NCBI GenBank assembly: GCA_913009535.1
Contig: CAJVXR010000002.1
Coordinates: forward strand, 1 to 49,717
DNA length: 49,717 nt
Source: an uncultured Flavobacteriales bacterium
GTDB taxonomy: Bacteria; Bacteroidota; Bacteroidia; Flavobacteriales; Flavobacteriaceae
Direction of reading: 5' to 3'
Shown here: positions 43,386 through 49,717 of the stretch, piece after piece
Position numbering within the stretch: the stretch's first letter is position 1
How the letters are laid out: every line of letters begins with the position of its first letter
Made by a program: the position numbers and the translations under genes
The notes under the pieces: generated by a model
Seen by the model: the letters and a program-made list of their open reading frames with translations, nothing else
What the model was told of the DNA's origin: nothing
Databases searched by the model: none

Positions 43386-43509
43386 ATGAAAAATACACTT
43401 TTACTTCTTTTTGTATTTTCTTTAACAACTTATTTTTTATAATAATGATCAATCAGATAGAACTGAAACAATGGGTAGATTTAGTGCATCTATTGGCAAA
43501 AGATTTTAG
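43386..43509 (+). pseudogene. Small secreted peptide ORF with one-base frameshift
   Basis: ATG at 43386 opens a signal-peptide-like frame (MKNTLLLLFVFSLTTYFL) that stops at 43440-43442. Removing one T from the six-T run at 43433-43438 joins it to a second frame that reads FYNNDQSDRTETMGRFS and ends at TAG 43507-43509, giving a 40-residue product with a 16-17-residue hydrophobic leader and a polar tail ending GKRF. The promoter element in front and the clean continuation suggest a real gene that is broken, mis-sequenced or frameshifted. I know no family for it. It fills most of the 43310-43554 gap. Confidence 0.5.
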
Positions 43510-43554
43510 CATAAACTTATTTTTGAATAACTATAATTTTAGTTTTTATTACAC

Positions 43555-46500
43555 ATGAAATTATTTCGTTTAATTTTATTTTTAATTTCTAGCAATGTCT
43601 TTTGTCAAGACATTAGAATAAATGAATTAGTAGCTTCAAACTCAATTATTTTTGATGAAGATGGGGATACTCCAGATTGGATAGAATTATATAATTACGG
43701 TTCAGTTCCTGTTTCATTACTAAATTGGAGTATTTCTGACGAGGAAGATGATAATAATCCATGGACATTTCCAGACTTTATATTGGACGAAGATGAGTAT
43801 ATGTTTGTTTGGGCTTCCAATAAAAATAGGGGGGAACTAACTTATCCAAGAACACTAATTAGCCAAGGAGACACATTTAGATATATTACTCCTAATTCAT
43901 CAGTTCCAAATATTTGGACAGGGATAAATTATAACGATAATTCCTGGTTAGAAGGTTCATCAGGCTTTGGTTACAGTGATGGTGACGATGCAACTACCCT
44001 TGGAAATGGAACAATTTCAGTATTTATTAGAAAAGATTTTACTATTTCAAATATTGATGAAATTATAGGTTTAGTTCTTGACATTGATTATGACGATGGT
44101 TTTGTAGCATATGTTAATGGTTTTGAGGTTGCAAGAGCAAATATAAATGGTTCTCCTCCTGCCTATAATGCTACCGCCAATACAGATCACGAAGCTCAGA
44201 TTTACTCTGGAGGGTTACCTGATAGATTTGTAATTGATAATTTTCAGGATATCTTAGTACAAGGAAACAATACATTAAGTATACAAGCACATAATAATTC
44301 CAATGAGTCTTCAGATTTATCTATAATACCATTTTTAACAGCATTATTTTCCTCAGAATCATCAGAAGGTGTAACTCCACCGGACATTTTACAATTTTCT
44401 TCAACTAATTCTTTACATACAGACTTTAAAATATCTTCTTCTGGGGAATCAATTTATCTAAAAAACGATAATGGAGATTTGGTAGATTCTATAAGTTTTG
44501 AAAATCTACAATCGGATGTTTCTATTGGAATTTCAGCTAACTCAAGTGAACTTGTTTACTTTCAAACAACCACTCCAAATAATGAAAATGATAATAGTGA
44601 ATCAGCTGGTATTGTTTCATCGGTAATTCAGTTTTCTAATGATGGAGGCGCTATGTATAATTCAATAAACTTAACATTAAGTGGTAATGAAGATGGCGAA
44701 TATATTAGATATACTTTAGACTCAAGCGAACCGGATTATTCCTCTATTTTTTATGATAGTCCTATCCAAATTAATTCTAATACTGTAGTTAGAGCTAAAA
44801 TATTTAAGAATAATTATATTCCTGGTTATTCAGATACTAGATCCTATTTTTATAATATAAATCATGATATACCATTTGTTTCCATTGTCTCAGACCCTTA
44901 TAATTTATTTGATAATGATTATGGTATTTATGAATTAGGTGATGATGCAGATGATGGGTTACCTCAATTTGGTGCTAACTTTTGGGAAGATTGGGAGAGG
45001 CCTGCTCACTTTTCTTTATTTAATTCAGATGGTGAACTAGAAATTGAGTTTAACGCTGGAATAAAAATATTTGGTGGCTGGAGTAGAGCTAATGCTCAGA
45101 AATCCTTTGCTTTTTTTGCTAGAGGACAATATGGGACTTCTGAATTTGATTACCCATTTTTTTCTGAATTAAATTATTCTAAGTTTCAATCTTTTACATT
45201 AAGAAACTCAGGAAATGATTGGCTAAAAAGTCAAATAAAAGATGCTGCTGTTACTAGCCTTATGTCAGGCACTGATCTTGAATATCAAAGTCACCAATCA
45301 GTTGCCTCATATATTAACGGAGATTATTGGGGATTATATAAAATTAGAGAAAAGGTAAATGAGCATTTTATTGCTTCGAAAGCAAATATATCTGTTGATG
45401 ATATAGATTTATTAACTAATGGTTTTGAAGTAGTTCATGGAACTAATGAAGACTACGTTAACCTAATAAATTTTATATCCGAAAACAGTTTGACTATTGC
45501 AGCAAATTATGAATATGTAAAGTCACAAATTGATATTGATAATTTTATTATTTATAATGTAATCCAAATTTACGGAGATAACCAAGATTGGCCAGGCAAT
45601 AATATTAAATATTGGAAAAGCGATGGCGGTAAATGGAGATGGATTTTATACGATACAGATTTCTCCTTTTCAGGGCAATGGTGGGCCTGGGATGTGAATA
45701 ACCATTACTTGATAAATACTTTAAATTTTGTTCTTTCAGGAGATCAAACAAATTGGGCTAATGCTCCTTGGGCTACTTTAATGTTAAGAAGGTTAATTCA
45801 AAATACTGAGTTTAGAAATAAGTTTGTTAACAGATATGCTGATGAATTAAATACTCGATTTTTAGCTTCTGATGTTGTACAGCATTTTAATGATATTTAT
45901 GACGTAATTCTTGATGAGGTTCCTGATCATATGCAGAGATGGAATAGTAATGATAACCCATATTATTTTGTTGAACATATGATTAATTTTGCTGTTAATC
46001 GACCTGAGTATGCGAAAGAGCACATATTAAGTGAACTGAATCTTCCAAATTACCACAATGTTTCACTTGAGAATTCTACACCTGAATTTGGTTTTATTAG
46101 AGTAAATAATAATTTGAAAATTCAAGAATTAATATGGAATGGAGACTATTTTGAAGAAGTTCCAATAACTTTAAAGGCAGTTCCAGAATTTGGTTATACA
46201 TTTTCTCATTGGAGTGGAGGTGTTGACTCTAATGAAGAAGAGATCAATGTAGATGTTTATGAAGAAATTGAAATTACAGCTCATTTTGTTGAAGACCAAA
46301 CCCCAGCTGATTTAAATATTGTTATTAATGAGATAAATTATAAATCATCGGATGAATTTAATTCTGATGATTGGATAGAATTGTATAATCCCAATTCATA
46401 CTCAGTGAATATCTCAAATTGGATTCTTGCCGATGATAATGATGCAAATACTTATGTGTTTCCAGAAAATACAATAATACAAGAAGAATCATATTTAGTA

Positions 46501-47067
46501 ATCGTTAAAGATATTGATGATTTTTCAGCTTCCTTTTCTGAAATTTCCAATTATGTTGGAGAATTTGATTTTGGATTGTCCTCTTCTTCCGATGCTATTA
46601 GAATATTTAACTCTGAAATGGTTATTCAGGACGAAGTTTATTATACCTCTTCTTTCCCATGGCCTGATCTTGGTAATGGAGATGGATATACATTAGAGTT
46701 AATAAGTCCCTCGCTAGATAATAGTTTGCCAGAAAGTTGGACTAATTTCAATGAATATGGAAGTCCAAATGAAGTTAATTCACCTACTGCAAGTATAAAT
46801 AACATTGAACAAATTAAAGCTGTCTTATGGCCTAATCCAGTTGAAAACAGCTTAAATATCACACTAAATATTGACTATTCTACCACTTACTCGATTGACT
46901 TATTTGATTTAAAAGGTGTGAATTTAAAGACAATTTTTAATGGAAACCTTGGCTTAGGTGATATTAATATAAACTATCAAACAGGTAATCTTTCTGCTGG
47001 AATCTATCTAATTAAAATCAGTTCAAGTGATGGTATTTATAAAATTATTAAATTTATAAAGAAATAA
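43555..47067 (+). CDS. CotH-family protein with lamin-tail domains and T9SS sorting signal
   Basis: 1170 residues, secreted. Order: signal peptide (1-17, ends FCQ), lamin-tail domain (about 20-95), a beta-sandwich region with DIDYDDGFVAYVNG (105-262), a chitobiase C-terminal-like domain with YIRYTLDSSEPDYSS (358-435), the CotH kinase-like domain (440-830) with the catalytic KWRWILYDTDF at 693-703 (Asp700, Asp702), an InlB B-repeat-like domain (846-917, FGYTFSHWSGG), a second lamin-tail domain (920-1030), and a type A T9SS C-terminal domain (1089-1170, WPNPVENSLNI ... GIYLIKI). It should be secreted by T9SS and held on the cell surface. CotH of Bacillus is an atypical kinase; the target here is unknown. 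Confidence 0.92.
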   Translation: MKLFRLILFLISSNVFCQDIRINELVASNSIIFDEDGDTPDWIELYNYGSVPVSLLNWSISDEEDDNNPWTFPDFILDEDEYMFVWASNKNRGELTYPRTLISQGDTFRYITPNSSVPNIWTGINYNDNSWLEGSSGFGYSDGDDATTLGNGTISVFIRKDFTISNIDEIIGLVLDIDYDDGFVAYVNGFEVARANINGSPPAYNATANTDHEAQIYSGGLPDRFVIDNFQDILVQGNNTLSIQAHNNSNESSDLSIIPFLTALFSSESSEGVTPPDILQFSSTNSLHTDFKISSSGESIYLKNDNGDLVDSISFENLQSDVSIGISANSSELVYFQTTTPNNENDNSESAGIVSSVIQFSNDGGAMYNSINLTLSGNEDGEYIRYTLDSSEPDYSSIFYDSPIQINSNTVVRAKIFKNNYIPGYSDTRSYFYNINHDIPFVSIVSDPYNLFDNDYGIYELGDDADDGLPQFGANFWEDWERPAHFSLFNSDGELEIEFNAGIKIFGGWSRANAQKSFAFFARGQYGTSEFDYPFFSELNYSKFQSFTLRNSGNDWLKSQIKDAAVTSLMSGTDLEYQSHQSVASYINGDYWGLYKIREKVNEHFIASKANISVDDIDLLTNGFEVVHGTNEDYVNLINFISENSLTIAANYEYVKSQIDIDNFIIYNVIQIYGDNQDWPGNNIKYWKSDGGKWRWILYDTDFSFSGQWWAWDVNNHYLINTLNFVLSGDQTNWANAPWATLMLRRLIQNTEFRNKFVNRYADELNTRFLASDVVQHFNDIYDVILDEVPDHMQRWNSNDNPYYFVEHMINFAVNRPEYAKEHILSELNLPNYHNVSLENSTPEFGFIRVNNNLKIQELIWNGDYFEEVPITLKAVPEFGYTFSHWSGGVDSNEEEINVDVYEEIEITAHFVEDQTPADLNIVINEINYKSSDEFNSDDWIELYNPNSYSVNISNWILADDNDANTYVFPENTIIQEESYLVIVKDIDDFSASFSEISNYVGEFDFGLSSSSDAIRIFNSEMVIQDEVYYTSSFPWPDLGNGDGYTLELISPSLDNSLPESWTNFNEYGSPNEVNSPTASINNIEQIKAVLWPNPVENSLNITLNIDYSTTYSIDLFDLKGVNLKTIFNGNLGLGDININYQTGNLSAGIYLIKISSSDGIYKIIKFIKK

Positions 47068-47069
47068 TT

Positions 47070-48509
47070 TTAACTATAATTCTCTTTCAAAAGATAAGGT
47101 TTTTCGTCAAATATTTTAATTATTAATTCACCGAAAAGTGTATTAGCCCAAGCGAACCAAGATCTGTTAAAATCTGATTGATCATCTTTGTGGAATGCTT
47201 CGTGCATAAATCCTGTTTTATCGTGAGTGCTTAATAACATTTTTAGGCATTTTTTTATTTCTTCATCATTTGTTGATGTCATTGCTCTTAAAATTATACC
47301 CATAGGCCATATTTTATCTTTTCCAGTGTGAGGGCTTGCTTGTCCTTCAGCTTCAATTCCTTTTAAAAAATATGGATTATTTTCGCTAATTAGAAACTTC
47401 CTTGTATTTGTGTAAATAGGGTTTTCTTTAAATTCTTTATTTAAATAAGCAAGGGACATTAATGATGGTACATTTGCATCATCCATAAACAGCTTGTTTC
47501 CGAAACCATCAACTTCGTATGCATATATTTTACCAAAGTTTAAATGTTCTTGTACAGCATACTTGTTTACCGCATTTTCAATTTCGTCTGCAAAATATTC
47601 ACATTCTTTTGAAAAATTAAGATCGAATCCTTCTTCCTTATAAATTGAAGCAACTTGTCTTAAGGAAATCATGGCAAAAATATTAGAAGGTATTAAAAAA
47701 CCAAATAATGTTGCATCATCAGATGGTCTAAACATTGAAGCAATTAGTCCAACAGGTTTTAAAGGTCTTCCAGTTCCGTTAAAAACAGGCGCATCAATCA
47801 TTTGATTTCCATTTCTAATAAATCTATACGGAGAATCTCCATCTTTTCTTTGTTCTACTTTAAACGTTTTAATGATAATTTCAATAGATTTTTTCCATTC
47901 TTTGTCAAATATTGAATTGTCATTGGTTAATTTGTAATACTCATTTGCTAACCTTATTGCATAGCATAAAGAATCAATTTCCCATTTTCTTTCGTGAACT
48001 CCAGGAATTGGATTAGGTATATCTCCGTTATATTGAGAAACTTTACTTAAATCTTTGTAAAATGCATTTGCATAAGGATCTGTAAGTATGCATTTAACTT
48101 GTCTATTTATTAATCCTTTTACTAATTTTTTTAATTTATTGTCTTTACTAATAAGTGGTAAATATGGCCATACTTGTGCTGTAGAATCTCTTAGCCACAT
48201 TGCATCAATATCTCCAGTAATAATAAATGTATCTGGCTTCTTATCAATTAATTCATAATCGACTGTTGTATCTAAAGTGTTTGGATAACAATTTTCAAAC
48301 ATCCATGCGAGTTGTGGATCAGAAATCTCTTTTTTTAATTTATGAATTAACTCATCAACAGTTTTACTACTAAATGTTCTGTTCTTTAGAATTGGTCTGT
48401 TACTTAAAAAAACATCTTCCCTTTTTAAATATTCATTACCAAATATATTTGCAGAGTATGCACCAGCTAACGCCAATCCAGTGTTTAGTATAAAATTTCT
48501 TCTTTTCAT
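47070..48509 (-). CDS. Glycoside hydrolase family 125 exo-alpha-mannosidase
   Basis: 479 residues. The N terminus MKRRNFILNTGLALAGA is a twin-arginine-type signal (RRNF then a hydrophobic stretch). The GH125 core shows TGDIDAMWLRDSTAQVWPY at 98-116, PVFNGTGRPLK, RPSDDATLFGFLIPSN and EAEGQASPHTGKDKIWPMG. GH125 enzymes are metal-independent exo-alpha-1,6-mannosidases that use an inverting mechanism. It suggests use of mannan or mannose-rich glycans. Convergent with the CotH gene (2 bp between stops). Export through Tat fits with tatA at 14.9 kb, but tatC is not in view. Confidence 0.92.
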   Translation of the reverse strand: MKRRNFILNTGLALAGAYSANIFGNEYLKREDVFLSNRPILKNRTFSSKTVDELIHKLKKEISDPQLAWMFENCYPNTLDTTVDYELIDKKPDTFIITGDIDAMWLRDSTAQVWPYLPLISKDNKLKKLVKGLINRQVKCILTDPYANAFYKDLSKVSQYNGDIPNPIPGVHERKWEIDSLCYAIRLANEYYKLTNDNSIFDKEWKKSIEIIIKTFKVEQRKDGDSPYRFIRNGNQMIDAPVFNGTGRPLKPVGLIASMFRPSDDATLFGFLIPSNIFAMISLRQVASIYKEEGFDLNFSKECEYFADEIENAVNKYAVQEHLNFGKIYAYEVDGFGNKLFMDDANVPSLMSLAYLNKEFKENPIYTNTRKFLISENNPYFLKGIEAEGQASPHTGKDKIWPMGIILRAMTSTNDEEIKKCLKMLLSTHDKTGFMHEAFHKDDQSDFNRSWFAWANTLFGELIIKIFDEKPYLLKENYS

Positions 48510-48601
48510 AAATTATTGATTTAGACTAAATTTAATAAAATGTATGTTAAAATTAATAATTATAATTTATTGTAAATTGCGGTTCAATAAATATAACAAC
48601 T

Positions 48602-48976
48602 ATGAATACAAATATTACACTATTAATAACAAGAATAGTATTTTCTTTATCAATGATGACGCACGGATACCCTAAACTTATAAATTTGTTTTCGGATAGC
48701 CCAAGTTTTGGAAACCCGATTGGAATTGGAGAAATACCAACATTAATAATAGCTGTTTTAGCTGAATTTATAGCGCCAATTTTTATTTTAATAGGTTACA
48801 GAACTAAAATATTTACTTTATTACCAATGGTAACCATGTTAATTGCTGCTTTTGTAGTTCATTTAGATGACCCTTTTAAAAGAAAAGAACTTGCATTATT
48901 ATATTTAGTAGGTTTTCTTATTATTTTTCTAATGGGACCAGGGAAGTATTCGATCAATAAAAATAAACATCTATAA
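48602..48976 (+). CDS. DoxX family membrane protein
   Basis: 124 residues with four hydrophobic segments (about 5-22, 41-62, 67-88, 97-116), the DoxX size and layout: RIVFSLSMMTHGYPKL near the N terminus, IGEIPTLIIAVLAEFIAPIFILIGYRTK in the middle, and AAFVVH before the last helix. DoxX proteins are small membrane proteins linked to redox or quinone-related roles in some bacteria; function here unknown. It is divergent from the GH125 gene with a 92-bp gap. Confidence 0.9.
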   Translation: MNTNITLLITRIVFSLSMMTHGYPKLINLFSDSPSFGNPIGIGEIPTLIIAVLAEFIAPIFILIGYRTKIFTLLPMVTMLIAAFVVHLDDPFKRKELALLYLVGFLIIFLMGPGKYSINKNKHL

Positions 48977-49161
48977 CGTTTTCGCTTATTTAAATTTATA
49001 ATTCAAGAGTAATACGATTTCATTGTCATATTTCTAATAATTAGGTTTTATTATTAAAAATTACTGAATAATTCATAAGAATTATATTTAAAGATCTGGA
49101 TATATTTAAATTTAAAAATAATATTGGCACAACATTTGCTTATTTAAACAAAATTCACATT
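48977..49161. other. 185-bp intergenic region with sigma-54 site
   Basis: AT-rich gap between doxX and the last gene. Its 3' part holds the sigma-54-type promoter at 49124-49140. A possible upstream activator site is not obvious; short AT-rich inverted repeats near 49060-49090 are within background for this composition. Confidence 0.5.
49124..49140 (+). promoter_or_regulatory. Predicted sigma-54 (RpoN) promoter, -24/-12
   Basis: TTGGCAC at 49124-49130, five bases, then TTGCT at 49136-49140. This matches the -24/-12 consensus (YTGGCAC-N5-TTGCW) at every fixed position with the correct spacing. Predicted transcription start is near 49150, about 12 nt before the ATG at 49162. All other promoters I could read in the window are of the TAnnTTTG type. 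Confidence 0.75.
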
Positions 49162-49717
49162 ATGAAATATATATATATTGCACTATTATCATTATTTATC
49201 ATTGGTTGTTCTAATAATTCTGAATCCTTAAATCAATTAGAAGAACTGTCTGACTCAGAATTAATTGAATTAATTAAATCAGCAGATGAAAAACAAGAGG
49301 TGTTAATAAATGAGATACCTGATATTTCTCAATCATTTATCTCTGAAAATTTCAATTTCGCAATTGTTCAATCGATTTTCCATGCTCCAAATCTCGGTTA
49401 TGAGGTAACAATGACTAGAGGAGGTACTAGAACACTTATTTCATTATCAACTTTTATTAATATCTATTTTAATAACGACGGTGAATTTTTATCTAATAAT
49501 TTTGATAGCGAATATGAAGAATGGGATCAGAATATGTGTTTTGATATTGAATTTCCAATTACAATTAATTTATCTGATGGTTCAGTCGTGACTATTTCAA
49601 ATGATGAGCAATTATTCGAGGGTATTGAGGACTATTATGAAATGGACGAGTCAGATAATCTCCCAGAAATTAATTTCCCAATAAATATTATTTTTTATTA
49701 TGAAAATGAAAATGGTG
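49162..49717 (+). CDS. Lipoprotein, N-terminal part (cut by window end)
   Basis: An open frame of 185 complete codons that runs off the window. It starts with a lipoprotein signal (hydrophobic about 4-14, lipobox IIGC with Cys16), a Ser/Asn/Glu-rich linker, then a beta-rich domain with FNFAIVQSI, YEEWDQNMCFDIEFPITINL, SDGSVVTISNDEQLFEGI and a second similar FPINIIFYYENENG segment at the end of the window. The FPI...L.DGS...DEEL pattern recurs in flavobacterial secreted proteins of unknown function in my recollection. It follows the sigma-54-type promoter. Not seen in full, so length and function are open. Confidence 0.82.
   Translation, partial: MKYIYIALLSLFIIGCSNNSESLNQLEELSDSELIELIKSADEKQEVLINEIPDISQSFISENFNFAIVQSIFHAPNLGYEVTMTRGGTRTLISLSTFINIYFNNDGEFLSNNFDSEYEEWDQNMCFDIEFPITINLSDGSVVTISNDEQLFEGIEDYYEMDESDNLPEINFPINIIFYYENENG

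Overview
The window looks like a piece of an AT-rich, gene-dense chromosome from a marine member of the Bacteroidota, most likely class Flavobacteriia. The support is: a complete Na+-NQR operon; proteins of the type IX secretion system (a plug-domain protein and a CotH protein with a C-terminal sorting domain); core promoters of the TAnnTTTG type with no clear Shine-Dalgarno sequences; a kynureninase; and gene orders typical of the phylum (T9SS plug - apaG - P5C dehydrogenase; rsfS - ftsH - LUD - cdsA - psd; ddl / PASTA - rluD). I cannot assign a genus.

Layout. 1-3.5 kb (minus): P5C dehydrogenase, ApaG and the T9SS plug-domain protein. 3.6-11 kb (plus): nqrABCDEF, a small nuclease-fold-like protein and the flavin transferase ApbE. 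11-14.9 kb (minus): a methyltransferase, map, gpmI and a peptidase E. 14.9-23.2 kb, mixed: tatA, an O-methyltransferase, kynU, an exported msrA, a degenerate zinc-ribbon coiled-coil protein, a NIF3-like protein, lpxK, lipA, an Nramp-like transporter and nqrM. 23.2-26 kb (minus): murB, an aminotransferase and a DUF1573 protein. 26-33 kb: valS (plus), convergent with the rsfS-ftsH-LUD-cdsA-psd operon. 33-39.8 kb: birA, pyrE, a Nudix protein, coaD, ddl, PASTA-rluD, yaaA and two rhodaneses. 39.8-49.7 kb is more accessory: a sugar 1-kinase/nucleotidyltransferase pair, a 65-aa conserved-looking protein, a DUF3089 lipoprotein hydrolase, a frameshifted small secreted peptide, a 1170-aa CotH protein, a GH125 mannosidase, a DoxX protein and the start of a lipoprotein gene behind an excellent sigma-54 promoter match.

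How the parts connect. Several genes serve the Na+ pump. The operon makes the six subunits, ApbE adds FMN to NqrB and NqrC, and NqrM (13 kb away, paired with an Nramp-like transporter) is needed for the iron centre in NqrD/NqrE. The second theme is export: TatA with a twin-arginine GH125, a T9SS plug protein with a T9SS cargo, and several lipoproteins (ApbE, MsrA, rhodanese 2, DUF3089, the last gene).

I saw no rRNA, tRNA, CRISPR array, insertion sequence, phage gene or replication origin. No gap between genes exceeds 300 bases; the longest are 43310-43554, 42074-42271 and 48977-49161, and each is described below. The most unusual observations are the sigma-54-type promoter at 49124-49140, the one-base frameshift at 43386-43509, the altered flavinylation motif in NqrB, and the Nramp-like transporter that lacks the family's metal-binding motifs while sitting next to nqrM.
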